Source: Mycobacteroides saopaulense
GTDB taxonomy: Bacteria; Actinomycetota; Actinomycetes; Mycobacteriales; Mycobacteriaceae
Reading direction: 5' to 3'
Length of the DNA: 64,000 nucleotides
Assembly (NCBI RefSeq): GCF_001456355.1
Contig: NZ_CP010271.1
Coordinates: forward strand, 2,232,001-2,296,000
Below the pieces are notes generated by a model. The model was not told the origin of the DNA, did not search any database, and saw nothing but the letters and a program-made list of their open reading frames with translations. The position numbers were made by a program, and so were the translations under genes. This document shows, one piece after another, positions 38,608 through 47,633 of this stretch (its first letter is position 1; each line of letters opens with the position of its first letter).

Positions 38608-39900
38608 CTAGCGAACTCGCTGCACTCCGGCAATGTTTCGCTTGCCGCGGCGCAGCACCAGCCAGCCGCCGGTCAGGTAGTTACCCTCGCTGGGCGTCCA
38701 ATCCTCGGCGTCGATCCTGGCGTTGTTGACGTACACGCCACCTTCCTTGATGGTGCGGCGTGCGGCGCCCTTGCTCTCCGAAAGTCCGCTGATCACCAGC
38801 AGATCCACGATGGTGTCGGGTTCGCCGTCGGCGAGACGCGCGGGCTCCCCGTTGCCGGCCTCGGTGAGGGCGGCGGTCAGCGTGCTCTCGTCGAGCCGGT
38901 CCAGCTCGCCGCGGCCGAACAACGCCCCGCTGGCCAGTTCCACAGCCTGGGTTGCACTTTCGCCATGCACCAGGGTGGTCACCTCGGCGGCCAGGCGGCG
39001 TTGGGCGGCCCGCTCGTGGGCCCGTTCCGCCGTCGCGGTTTCCAACTCGCCGATCTCGTCGGCGGACAGGAAGGTGAACCAGCGCAGGTACCGCAGCACG
39101 TCGGCATCGGCGGTGTTGATGAAGTATTGGTACCAGGCGTAGGGGCTGGTCATCTCCGGGTCAAGCCAGAGGTTCCCGCCGCCGGTGGACTTGCCGAATT
39201 TGGCCCCGTCGGCCGATGTCACCAACGGAACGGTCAGGGCGTGCACGGCTGCCCCGTCGAGCTGGCGGGCCAGCCGGACACCGGCGACGATGTTTCCCCA
39301 CTGATCCGAGCCGCCGATCTGTAGTGAGCAGCCGTACTTGCGGTGCAACTGCACGTAATCGTTGGCCTGCAACAGCATGTAGGAGAACTCGGTGTAGGAG
39401 ATGCCGTCACCCTCAAGGCGCCTGCGAATGGTCTCGCGGTCCAGCATGACGTTGACCGAGAAGTGCTTGCCGAGGTCTCGCAGGAATTCCAGGGCGGACA
39501 GTTGGCCGGTCCAGTCGAGGTTGTTCGCGACGATGGCTCCGGTGGCGGTGTCGTTGAATTCGACGAAGCGTTCCAACTGGCCGCGAATTCGGCCCGCCCA
39601 TTCGGCCACCGTATCCGCGCCGTGCAGGCTGCGTTCGGAGGTGTCGCGCGGATCGCCGATGAGCCCGGTGGCACCCCCGGCCAGCACGATGGGGCGGTGC
39701 CCGGCACGCTGGAAGCGGCTCAGGGTGAGCAGGGGCACCAAGTGCCCGGCATGCAGACTCGCGGCGGTGGGATCAAAGCCTCCATAGACGCTGATCGGTC
39801 CCTTCGCTACCTCGGCAGCGAGTGCGTCAAGGTCCGTCGTTTGCGCGATGAGGCCGCGCCAGGTCAGCTCGTCGAGGATGGATGCCACGGAGACGATCAT
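38608..39900 (-). CDS. tyrS: tyrosyl-tRNA synthetase
   Basis: 430 residues. Class I synthetase with the HIGH motif as H-A-G-H (50-53), the KMSKS loop as K-F-G-K-S (234-238) and a C-terminal S4 domain (about 365-425). ATG 39900 was used; GTG 39888 is a possible alternative because AAGGG sits too close to the ATG. It converges with the ABC-F gene, leaving only ten bases between the stops. Confidence 0.97.
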   Translation of the reverse strand: MIVSVASILDELTWRGLIAQTTDLDALAAEVAKGPISVYGGFDPTAASLHAGHLVPLLTLSRFQRAGHRPIVLAGGATGLIGDPRDTSERSLHGADTVAEWAGRIRGQLERFVEFNDTATGAIVANNLDWTGQLSALEFLRDLGKHFSVNVMLDRETIRRRLEGDGISYTEFSYMLLQANDYVQLHRKYGCSLQIGGSDQWGNIVAGVRLARQLDGAAVHALTVPLVTSADGAKFGKSTGGGNLWLDPEMTSPYAWYQYFINTADADVLRYLRWFTFLSADEIGELETATAERAHERAAQRRLAAEVTTLVHGESATQAVELASGALFGRGELDRLDESTLTAALTEAGNGEPARLADGEPDTIVDLLVISGLSESKGAARRTIKEGGVYVNNARIDAEDWTPSEGNYLTGGWLVLRRGKRNIAGVQRVR

Positions 39901-39912
39901 CCCTTATCGGGT

Positions 39913-40935
39913 TCAGTGCGCCGGATACCAGTCATTCCAGTGCGGTTGCGGGCTGCCGGCGAGGTCATCCGCGACGGTGGTGATGACCTCGCGTAATTCG
40001 AGTCTTTCGAGCCAGTCCGGCGGCAGTGCCTGCTGTTCCCACCTGGCGCCGAGGATGTTCCCGGTGATGGATCCGGTGGAGTCGGAGTCGCCGGAGTGGT
40101 TCACCGACAGCCGGATTCCATGCTTGAAGTCGCGCGCAGCCAGCGCCGCATAAACGCCGATGGCCAGCGCCTCCTCCCCGACCCAGCCGCCGCCGAGCCG
40201 GGCCTCGATCTGTTCGGGCGACAGCCGGGTGTCCGCGAGTTCGACGGCGTGGAGCAGCGCCCGATAGGTCTCTTCATGGCCGGACTCGTCCCGGAGCAGC
40301 AGAATCGCGGCCTCAATCGCCAACGGCAACGCGGTGCCGACGCTGACCTCCCGGATGATCACCGACAGCGCGGCCGCACTCAGGTAGCCACTCGGATGCG
40401 AGTGCGTCAGGGCACCGAGATCGGCGGATAGGGCGAAGACGGTGGCGGGGTCGTCCCCCGTCAACCCGATAGGTGCGGCCCGCATCACCGCGCCGCACCC
40501 CTTGGAATTGTTCAGCCGATGAGTACGCGAACCACGTTCCCGGGCAGGGGAATTGGTGGATTGGAGCGCCGTCAGGCAGGTATTTCCGGGCGCGCGCAGC
40601 GAATGCAGCTCGGGGACGGTGACCAGCCAGCCGTCGATCACGTCGGCTGGTGCCTGACCGCCCTGAGTGTGCAGCCAGCGCAGATAGGAGCGGTGCGCGA
40701 TCGCGCTGGGATCGTGATCGGGTGCGCAGCGGGCCCGGATGAGCGCTTCGGCGGTGAACAGCGTCATCTGGGTGTCGTCGGTGATGAGCATCGGCCGGCC
40801 GGCCGGCGGTTCGGTGATGCCGTCGCGGCCGAACTGCAATCGGATCTGCTCGATGCTGTCGAATTCGACAAACCCGCCCAGGGCATCACCCAGGGCACCG
40901 CCGAGCAGTGTCGCGCGCACTCGTGTGTCAGGCAT
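39913..40935 (-). CDS. ADP-ribosylglycohydrolase (DraG/ARH family)
   Basis: 340 residues. Cleaves ADP-ribose from modified targets. Binuclear-magnesium motifs are intact: T-D-D-T-Q (52-56) and H-S-G-D-S-D-S-T (280-287). G-A-L-G-D-A-L-G-G near the start is also typical. The ATG at 40935 overlaps the stop of the DNA glycosylase gene (ATGCCTGA); another in-frame ATG lies at 40947. The substrate could be ADP-ribosyl-arginine on protein, ADP-ribosylated nucleic acid or free metabolites. The neighbouring glycosylase hints at a repair context (inference). Confidence 0.92.
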   Translation of the reverse strand: MPDTRVRATLLGGALGDALGGFVEFDSIEQIRLQFGRDGITEPPAGRPMLITDDTQMTLFTAEALIRARCAPDHDPSAIAHRSYLRWLHTQGGQAPADVIDGWLVTVPELHSLRAPGNTCLTALQSTNSPARERGSRTHRLNNSKGCGAVMRAAPIGLTGDDPATVFALSADLGALTHSHPSGYLSAAALSVIIREVSVGTALPLAIEAAILLLRDESGHEETYRALLHAVELADTRLSPEQIEARLGGGWVGEEALAIGVYAALAARDFKHGIRLSVNHSGDSDSTGSITGNILGARWEQQALPPDWLERLELREVITTVADDLAGSPQPHWNDWYPAH

Positions 40936-41557
40936 CGATCGAGGCATATGAACCAGTCTCCGGTTGTGGTGCACGGGGACTGCGCCGATAGACGGACACC
41001 TCGGGGTACTCGGGCAGCCAAAACCGCCAGGGACGGTCCGCCGCCACGCTGACACCCACCCGTGGCCCGGACTGGGCCTTGCGCTTGGGGTTCAGCATCA
41101 CCCGTACCGGGCCGGCAGCGGAGAAGACATCGACGCCGTTGTCCCCCGGGGTGATTCCGAGCGCGGCCCCGAGGTTTCCAGGGCCGCGCGCCAAGCCGGC
41201 CTCGTTGCGAGCGGTGGGCCGCCGCTGCCAGCACAGCGGTGCCCCGTCGACGATCGCCGCGGCCCGCATGAGCACACCGCCGGCGACACCGTCGGGGCCG
41301 CACACCACGTTGGCGCACAGGTGAATGCCGTGGCTCAGGTAGACGTACAGGTGGCCGGCGGGTCCGAACATCACCCGGTTGCGATTCGTCGGACCGCGAA
41401 ACGAATGCGAGGCGGGATCGGGCCACGGGCCCTCGGGTACGCCGCCATACGCCTCCACCTCGACGATCAGCGCGCTCACCCCACGAGATTCGATGGTGGC
41501 GCCGAGCAGGCGCCGCGCGGCCTTTACCGGATGGGTCTGCAGAATCTCTGCGCTCAT
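40928..41557 (-). CDS. mpg: 3-methyladenine DNA glycosylase, AAG/Mpg family
   Basis: 209 residues. Excises alkylated and deaminated purines. The catalytic glutamate lies in V-E-V-E-A-Y (Glu35), followed by the conserved [14 protein letters not shown] and later R-G-P-G-N-L-x-x-A-L-G-I segments. By position it is the Rv1688 orthologue. The last codons contain the start of the ADP-ribosylglycohydrolase gene, so the two are [14 protein letters not shown] one message. Confidence 0.95.
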   Translation of the reverse strand: MSAEILQTHPVKAARRLLGATIESRGVSALIVEVEAYGGVPEGPWPDPASHSFRGPTNRNRVMFGPAGHLYVYLSHGIHLCANVVCGPDGVAGGVLMRAAAIVDGAPLCWQRRPTARNEAGLARGPGNLGAALGITPGDNGVDVFSAAGPVRVMLNPKRKAQSGPRVGVSVAADRPWRFWLPEYPEVSVYRRSPRAPQPETGSYASIDA

Positions 41558-41570
41558 CTCTCGATTGTCC

Positions 41571-41631
41571 TTGACAGTCGGGGTCCGACAGGATCATATT
41601 CATTCCATGATGAGTTCATCAAATGGTGAAT
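41571..41631. promoter_or_regulatory. promoter and start-codon operator of the ABC exporter operon
   Basis: TTGACA (41571-41576), 18-base spacer, CATATT (41595-41600), with the ATG at 41607 near the expected start point (leaderless). Overlapping it is an imperfect 34-bp palindrome (41598-41631) with a perfect core TGATGA-GT-TCATCA (41608-41621) that covers the two start codons. The TetR gene at the end of the operon is the obvious candidate to bind it. Confidence 0.7.
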
Positions 41632-42368
41632 TAGCTACCGGAAAACATCGGGCCGCCATCGACGTGGAGAACCTGCGTGTGGTCCGCGGTGGCCACAAGG
41701 CCCTGGACGATGTCTCGCTGCGGATCGCCCGGGGCACGATCACGGGACTGTTGGGGCCGTCCGGTTGCGGCAAGACAACGCTGATGCGCTGCGTTGTCGG
41801 TACTCAGGTCATCGAATCCGGCTCGGTGCGCGTGCTCGGCATGGATGCGGGTTCCCCCGCGCTGCGCCACCGCATCGGCTATGTCACGCAGAATCCGACG
41901 ATCTACAACGACCTGCGAGCGATCGACAACGTGCGGTACTTTGCCGCGCTATACGGCCGCACCAAGGCCGATGCCGACGCAGCACTCGATTCGGTGGGTC
42001 TGCGCTCACACCGGCTGGCCTACTGCGGTGCCCTCTCGGGTGGGCAGCGCGGACGCGTTTCACTCGCCTGTGCGCTGGTCACGCAGCCGGAGCTGTTGGT
42101 GCTCGACGAACCCACGGTGGGCCTGGACCCGGTGATGCGGGCCGACCTATGGGAACAGTTCGAACGCCTCGCGATCGGCGGCACCACCCTGCTGATCTCC
42201 AGTCACGTGATGGACGAGGCCGACCATTGCGGTGATCTGGTGCTCATCCGCGACGGCCACGTGCTCGCCCACACGACTCCGCGGCAGCTGCGCCGCGACA
42301 CCCACTGTGACGGCCTGGAAGAGGCGTTCCTCTCGGTGATCCGAAGCAGCCAGGCGGCGGCCGTCTAG
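41607..42368 (+). CDS. ABC transporter ATP-binding protein (Rv1687c-like)
   Basis: 253 residues. Walker A is G-P-S-G-C-G-K-T-T (about 51-59), Q-loop Q-N-P, signature L-S-G-G-Q-R-G-R, Walker B L-L-V-L-D-E-P, and the switch His in L-I-S-S-H. It is the DrrA/CcmA-like type that pairs with ABC-2 permeases for drug or lipid export. The ATG at 41607 is directly followed by a second ATG. It forms an operon with the permease (19-base gap) and the TetR regulator. Confidence 0.93.
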   Translation: MMSSSNGELATGKHRAAIDVENLRVVRGGHKALDDVSLRIARGTITGLLGPSGCGKTTLMRCVVGTQVIESGSVRVLGMDAGSPALRHRIGYVTQNPTIYNDLRAIDNVRYFAALYGRTKADADAALDSVGLRSHRLAYCGALSGGQRGRVSLACALVTQPELLVLDEPTVGLDPVMRADLWEQFERLAIGGTTLLISSHVMDEADHCGDLVLIRDGHVLAHTTPRQLRRDTHCDGLEEAFLSVIRSSQAAAV

Positions 42369-42387
42369 CGGAGGGGAAGGAAAACTC

Positions 42388-43143
42388 ATGTACGCCAATG
42401 CCTATATGGCCACCACCGGACGGGTACTGCGCCAGCTACGCGCTGATCATCGCAGCATGGCGATGATCCTGCTCATCCCCAGCCTGCTGATCACCTTGCT
42501 GTACTTCCTGTATCAAGACCTGCCGTCGGCGCCGAATCGGCCATCTCCGTTCAGCACCGCGTGCCTGTTCGTGCTCGGGCTCATCCCGTTTGTGGTGATG
42601 TTTCTCATCACGTCGATTTCGATGCAGCGCGAAAGGGTTTCGGGGACCTTGGAGCGCATCCTCACCACTCCCCTGCGCCGTTTTGATCTGCTGGCCAGCT
42701 ACGGCACGGCCTTCTCGCTGGCGGCCGCGGCCCAGGCCACCATCGCCTGCCTGGTTTCCTACGGCCTGCTGGGACTCGTCACGGCCGCAGGGGCGCAATG
42801 GGTGTTTCTCATCGCGATTGGTAATGCCGTCCTGGGAGTCGGGCTTGGCCTGCTGTGTAGCGCGTTCGCCCGCACGGAATTTCAGGCCGTGCAGTTCATG
42901 CCGGTGGTGGTGATTCCGCAGCTGCTGCTCTGCGGCATTCTCGTACCCCGCGCGGCAATGCCCGAATGGCTGCAATGGTTCAGTAACGTGATGCCGGTGA
43001 GTTACGCGGTGGAGGCGTTGCAGCAGCTGGGTAGTCACCCGGAACTGACGGGTGTGGCGGCAAGGGATATCGCGGTGGTATTCGCATGCGCCGCAGTGGC
43101 ACTGTGTCTGGCCGCGGCCACGCTGCGCCGCCGGACGCCATGA
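42388..43143 (+). CDS. ABC-2 type permease (Rv1686c-like)
   Basis: 251 residues with six membrane segments: about 22-42, 58-80, 103-130, 136-160, 165-190 and 222-245. The ABC-2 domain has the typical E-R-V-S-G-T-L-E-R-I-L-T-T-P-L-R coupling helix (about 82-97). The exported substrate is unknown. GGAGGGGAAGG lies before the ATG. Its stop overlaps the regulator's start (ATGA). Confidence 0.92.
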   Translation: MYANAYMATTGRVLRQLRADHRSMAMILLIPSLLITLLYFLYQDLPSAPNRPSPFSTACLFVLGLIPFVVMFLITSISMQRERVSGTLERILTTPLRRFDLLASYGTAFSLAAAAQATIACLVSYGLLGLVTAAGAQWVFLIAIGNAVLGVGLGLLCSAFARTEFQAVQFMPVVVIPQLLLCGILVPRAAMPEWLQWFSNVMPVSYAVEALQQLGSHPELTGVAARDIAVVFACAAVALCLAAATLRRRTP

Positions 43144-43745
43144 CGACGAAGCGGCCGGGCCGTAGACCGGGTGCCAGTAGCACTCGCGACGATATTCTCG
43201 CCAGTGCTCGAAAGCTGTTTTCGGCCAATGGGATCGACAAGACGTCGATACGCTCTATCGCTGCCGACGCGGGCGTCGACTCCGCGCTCATCCATCACTA
43301 CTTCGGGACGAAGCTTGATTTGTTCCGCGAGGTGGTGCAGTTGCCGGTCGACCCGAGTGTGGTATTACAGCCGCTGCGCGATATCCCGGTGGAAGAGCTG
43401 GGAGTTGCGATTCCCAGGCTCATCGTCCCGTTCTGGGATTCGGAATTCGGGGCCAGTGTGCTGGCACTGTTCCGTTCGGCGCTGTCCGGGGCCGACGACG
43501 GGTTGGTGCGGGTTTTCTTCCGCGAGGTTCTCGTGAACATCATCGCCGAACGTGTCGACAACCCCGCCGGCACCGGGGTGTTGCGTGCGGAGTTCGCGAT
43601 CACGCAGATGGCCGGCATCTTGGTGGGACGCTACATCATGGAGGTCGAGCCGCTGGCTTCCCTGACGGCCGAGGAGATCGCGCTGACCGTGGGGCCGAAC
43701 ATTCAGCGGTATCTGACCGGCGAGCTGCCCGGTATCACGCCGTAA
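43140..43745 (+). CDS. TetR-family regulator of the ABC exporter (Rv1685c-like)
   Basis: 201 residues. The helix-turn-helix is at about 35-56 (T-S-I-R-S-I-A-A-D-A-G-V-D-S-A-L-I-H-H-Y-F), followed by a helical ligand domain ending in a short linker. It is coupled to the permease by a 4-bp overlap and is the natural repressor for the palindrome at 41598-41631. Its last 11 bases overlap the convergent Trm112-like gene. Confidence 0.92.
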   Translation: MTTKRPGRRPGASSTRDDILASARKLFSANGIDKTSIRSIAADAGVDSALIHHYFGTKLDLFREVVQLPVDPSVVLQPLRDIPVEELGVAIPRLIVPFWDSEFGASVLALFRSALSGADDGLVRVFFREVLVNIIAERVDNPAGTGVLRAEFAITQMAGILVGRYIMEVEPLASLTAEEIALTVGPNIQRYLTGELPGITP

Positions 43746-43938
43746 AGCGCTGGTGTTCCTCGTCGGTCACCTCGCGCGCCTCATCGGGCAGCAGGACGGG
43801 GATAGAGTTTTCGATCCGGTAGGCCTTGCGGAGGCGAGGGTTGTACAGCAGACCGTCCGTGTCGTCCCCGACGAGTAGGAGCGTCCCACGGTCGATCGGG
43901 CAGATCAGAATGTCCAGAAGTGCGGCATCGAGAGGCAT
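43735..43938 (-). CDS. Trm112-like small protein (Rv1684-like)
   Basis: 67 residues. Begins with L-L-D-I-L-I-C-P and continues with the two-stranded pattern L-L-Y-N-P and A-Y-R-I-E-N-S-I-P-V-L-L-P of the Trm112/YcaR family. Only the first of the usual zinc cysteines is kept. In bacteria the family's role is poorly known; in eukaryotes it activates methyltransferases. It lies just downstream of the secreted-protein gene on the same strand. Confidence 0.88.
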   Translation of the reverse strand: MPLDAALLDILICPIDRGTLLLVGDDTDGLLYNPRLRKAYRIENSIPVLLPDEAREVTDEEHQRFTA

Positions 43939-43946
43939 CGGTGCGA

Positions 43947-44426
43947 TCAGCCGATCGGGATGTTCTCGTTGAAGATCTGCTGGCCGCCACCACCGGTCAC
44001 GCCGATGCCGGGACCGGGATTGACGTTCGGCGGCCCGCCGTTGGGGTTGTTGGTCCCATTGATGGGGCCGACACCGACATAGACCGGCTGCTGCGGCTTC
44101 TGTGCGGCCTTGAGGAACTGCGTCTGCGTCGCGATGACCGATTTCAGGGTGTTGATCAGCGGCATCTGACTGGGGCGCTTGTCCAATGCGGCCTTGAGGG
44201 CGTCGTTCTGTGCCGAACTGACCTGGGCGCCCTTGGCGCGCAGCTGCAGCGACGTGCGGACCAGGTTGGAAACCTGACCGCCACTGGTGCCGGTGGAGTA
44301 CTCGTGCGCGATGTCATCGAGGACGTCGGCGCTGGCAGTGCCGACGCCGGGACCGAAGACCAGGGCGACGGAGAGGCCGGCGGTGGCCAGCGTGGTGCCG
44401 GCGAGAGCACGTAGACGGGTCGGCAT
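43947..44426 (-). CDS. secreted small protein, unknown function
   Basis: 159 residues with a clear Sec signal peptide (basic M-P-T-R-L-R, hydrophobic core, cleavage likely after A-S-A at about 33). The mature part has a helical region (about 34-110) and a Pro/Gly/Asn-rich tail. There are no cysteines. I do not recognise a domain. It lies between the Trm112-like gene and the large hydrolase/synthetase gene, on the same strand. Confidence 0.75.
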   Translation of the reverse strand: MPTRLRALAGTTLATAGLSVALVFGPGVGTASADVLDDIAHEYSTGTSGGQVSNLVRTSLQLRAKGAQVSSAQNDALKAALDKRPSQMPLINTLKSVIATQTQFLKAAQKPQQPVYVGVGPINGTNNPNGGPPNVNPGPGIGVTGGGGQQIFNENIPIG

Positions 44427-44525
44427 GACGAGTTCCTTCCGGTATCGCGGACGTCAGCCTAACAACAACCCGTCACATCAGCAGCGGAAGGCGACACGAA
44501 CGGCACAGGTGCACGCCGGTGCGAG

Positions 44526-47498
44526 CTACTGCGCGGCACCTTGGAGAGACTCGTACGTGGCGGCGGTAAGCCGGTGGTAAGAACCCGATTCCGGATCGAG
44601 GTGCCAGGTTTGGCGCCCAGGCTTCGGCAACCCGAATGCCCGCAGATGGGTGGTCGACGGACGATACGAGGCGCTCAACGGCAGATTGGGCACCACCTTG
44701 ATGATGTCCGGCCGCTCGGAGATGGGGACGGTGACAAAGGCTTCTGCCAGGTCGGCGGGCGATAGCGCCTCACCCGGACGCAGCACCACCGCGGTGACGG
44801 CCACGGTTGTCTCGCCGGCCTCCACCGGATACGTCGCGACCAGATCAATGGCGCCCAGTGCTCCCAGCGCATTACTCGTGGCCTCGGCGTACACGACGCC
44901 GTGTGCGTTGCGGATGGCCGTGCCGCGGCCGTCCAGCATCCAGAAGTCACCGTCTTCGTCGCGACGGAAAAGGAACTCGGAGGACACCCAGGTGTCGCCG
45001 GGCGCAAACACACCGCGCCGTACCGCAGCGGTGGGATCCACATCTCCCGGGGGTTTGGCCAGGAGCAGGCCGACCTCACCGGGCTCGGCGATCTGCACGA
45101 AGCCGTCTTCCCCCTCGATGATCACGTCCTCGATGGGGTCGTAGGCGGCCAGTCGAACCCTGCCGCCGCCGGGCAGCGGGCGACCCTTGCTGCCGACCTT
45201 GGTGCCGGACACGTTGGCCAGCACCGCCTCGCCGTCGGTTGTCGCGAAGAACTCGACGACGTGTGCGGGATCGAACTTCTCGGTGACCCGTCGCCACAGG
45301 CCCGCGGGCATTCCGGATCCGATGAACAGACGAACGGGATGATGCGCGCCGAGAGCCAGCGCCGGATCGTCGATCACCTCGTTCATCATCGCCCAGGTGT
45401 AGGAGACCACGCTGACGCCGTACTGGTGGACCTCCTGGACGAATCGATCGGGATCCAGCCCGCGCGATAGGGCGATGCGTGCACCGCCGGCCACCGCTCC
45501 ACCGATGCTGACCAGCAGGCCGGATTGGTGGTGCAGCGGGGTGAGGCAGTACACGGTGTCATTGGAGCTCAGCGTGGCGGCCGACGCGGTGCCGAACGCC
45601 GACAACGCCCAGCGGTGGTTGGTGATCTGCTTGGGCAGCAGCTTGGTGCCGGTGCCGCTGAACATGACAAACGCCAGATCGCGGGCCTGGCCCGGGTCCG
45701 GCCGGTACCAGCCGGGCAGCTCGACCAGATCGGGGTCGATCTTCTCCATGTCGATGATCGAGCCGTCGTCGGGAATGGACAGGTCGCGCGACTCGCCACC
45801 GCCGAGCACCAGTACGTGGACAGGAAGGTCCTGTGCAGCGGGAAGGTTCGGTGGATCAGTGAGCAGCTCGGAGATCTCCCCCAGCTTGACCGCGACCTCC
45901 AGGTCGGCGTCCGGGGGCAGCAGGACGGCGACGGCGCCGAGACGTGACAGCGCGGCAATGGCGACCAGGGCGCTGGGACGCGTCTCCATGAGAATGCCGA
46001 CGCGAACGCCCTGGCGCACACCCACTTCGATCAGGCCCTTGACCACGTTGTTGATGCGTCGATCCACCGCCTCGTAGGTGTGTACGCGGCCATCGAACAG
46101 GAAGCATTCGCCGTGCGGAGTGCGCCGTGCCTGTTCGGTCATCAACCGGCCCATGGAGATTCGGGTGTGATCGTGAATCTGGCCCAGGCGTGTCAACCGC
46201 GGCAGTGTGCGTACCGCCTCGACCGCAATGGATTTCACCGATTTGTTGGCGGCCGCTGCGGCTGCTCCGGCGGTGCGGGCCGCCGTGATGGCGACCTCGG
46301 TAGTGGTGCTCAGCCCGTGCGCGACACGGGAGGTGAGCGGGACACCGCCGCGGTCCAGTTGACCGACTTCGTGCTCGTACATCAGGTCCACCGACGATGG
46401 CTTGGACCCCTCGCCCTCACGCCACTGCACCCACTGGCTGACGGTGGGCCAGGTCTGAGCGACCGCGGTCGAACCAACCACGAGGCCGAAATGACCGGCG
46501 CGGATGAGGAACTCGTACACGTCGGCCTTAGGGGCGGCACGCAGGATGCCACGCACCGACGCGGGCTGTCCGATGTCGTCGACCTCGCCCACGACCGCCA
46601 GCACCGGGCAGGTGATGTCGCTGAGGGTCACCACGCGATCGTTGACGGTGAACCCGCCGGTGGTCATGCGGTTGTGCACCACGAACTGTCGCAGCAGCTC
46701 CGCGATCGCGGGACCGGACCAGGCGATCCAACCCTCGTTGGCCAGGAACTTGCGCTGCTGCTCGCGTGGCAGCAGGGCGTCGCGGTCGTGCAGCTGCCGC
46801 AGGAAATCGAGGCGACCCTTGATGGTCTTCACCGGATCGAGCATCTGGAACCCGATCCGGGCCGACCACGCCGGAATGGAGAATCGGCTGAATACATGGT
46901 CGGCCATGAACTCGGCGATGTCGGCGGAAAGCCCTGCCGGCATACCCATGGGCATGGCGGCGGTCGCGTCGACCGGCGAACCGAAGGTGATGATGCTCGC
47001 GATGGTGCGCGACTTACGCAGCGCCGCAGTCTGATAGCAGAACATGCCGCCCTGTGAATAGCCGGCCAGGTGTACCTGGCGGCCGGTGATGCGATGCACG
47101 GTCTCGATCGCATCGCTGACCGCCACGACGTGGTCGGACAGGGTGCGCTCCATGCCGCCCGCCATCCGGTCGGGGCTGCCGAAATCGATGACCCAGGGAT
47201 CGATGCCGGCTCGGTGCAGGATGCCGACGGCGCCGCCGTCCTGGGTGACGTCCCACATGTCGGCGGCCATCATCATCGGATGCACCATGAGGACCACGGG
47301 CCCGGCGTCCCGCGTTTCGGAGGAACCCGGCGCGAAGTATCGGCGCAGCCGGTACATGGGCACGCTCTCGACGATCTGGTGTGACGAGGCGGTGCTGCCG
47401 GTTTCGAGTCCGCCCAGGCGCAGAACCTCCAGCCCGTTCTGTGCGGTGGCCGCCAGGCGTGCGACCGGCTTGGTCAAGGAGGAGAGATTGAAGGACAC
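44526..47498 (-). CDS. fused alpha/beta hydrolase and acyl-CoA synthetase (Rv1683-like)
   Basis: 990 residues, a rare fusion. The N-terminal half (about 40-365) is a PhaC-like alpha/beta hydrolase with nucleophile motif G-Y-S-Q-G-G and a late catalytic His in R-A-G-H-F-G. The C-terminal half (about 440-985) is an AMP-binding acyl-CoA synthetase with F-V-M-F-S-G-T-G-T-K-L-L-P-K (phosphate loop), the F-F-A-T-T-D-G-E adenine region and late L-D-G-R-G. The M. tuberculosis orthologue is described as a bifunctional lipase/acyl-CoA synthase tied to triacylglycerol turnover. GTG 47498 was chosen because AAAGGAG is five bases upstream; GTG 47504 overlaps it. Confidence 0.93.
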   Translation of the reverse strand: MSFNLSSLTKPVARLAATAQNGLEVLRLGGLETGSTASSHQIVESVPMYRLRRYFAPGSSETRDAGPVVLMVHPMMMAADMWDVTQDGGAVGILHRAGIDPWVIDFGSPDRMAGGMERTLSDHVVAVSDAIETVHRITGRQVHLAGYSQGGMFCYQTAALRKSRTIASIITFGSPVDATAAMPMGMPAGLSADIAEFMADHVFSRFSIPAWSARIGFQMLDPVKTIKGRLDFLRQLHDRDALLPREQQRKFLANEGWIAWSGPAIAELLRQFVVHNRMTTGGFTVNDRVVTLSDITCPVLAVVGEVDDIGQPASVRGILRAAPKADVYEFLIRAGHFGLVVGSTAVAQTWPTVSQWVQWREGEGSKPSSVDLMYEHEVGQLDRGGVPLTSRVAHGLSTTTEVAITAARTAGAAAAAANKSVKSIAVEAVRTLPRLTRLGQIHDHTRISMGRLMTEQARRTPHGECFLFDGRVHTYEAVDRRINNVVKGLIEVGVRQGVRVGILMETRPSALVAIAALSRLGAVAVLLPPDADLEVAVKLGEISELLTDPPNLPAAQDLPVHVLVLGGGESRDLSIPDDGSIIDMEKIDPDLVELPGWYRPDPGQARDLAFVMFSGTGTKLLPKQITNHRWALSAFGTASAATLSSNDTVYCLTPLHHQSGLLVSIGGAVAGGARIALSRGLDPDRFVQEVHQYGVSVVSYTWAMMNEVIDDPALALGAHHPVRLFIGSGMPAGLWRRVTEKFDPAHVVEFFATTDGEAVLANVSGTKVGSKGRPLPGGGRVRLAAYDPIEDVIIEGEDGFVQIAEPGEVGLLLAKPPGDVDPTAAVRRGVFAPGDTWVSSEFLFRRDEDGDFWMLDGRGTAIRNAHGVVYAEATSNALGALGAIDLVATYPVEAGETTVAVTAVVLRPGEALSPADLAEAFVTVPISERPDIIKVVPNLPLSASYRPSTTHLRAFGLPKPGRQTWHLDPESGSYHRLTAATYESLQGAAQ

Positions 47499-47633
47499 TG
47501 CCACTCCTTTAGATGCCGATCGTCCGCCCAGGTGAGGGCCCGCTCATCCTGTCACAACGGGTGCGCCCGGCTGACTGAATCCCTACCACGCGATTGCGCG
47601 CAACCTCGTGGTACGAGCCACTACGATGACGCG

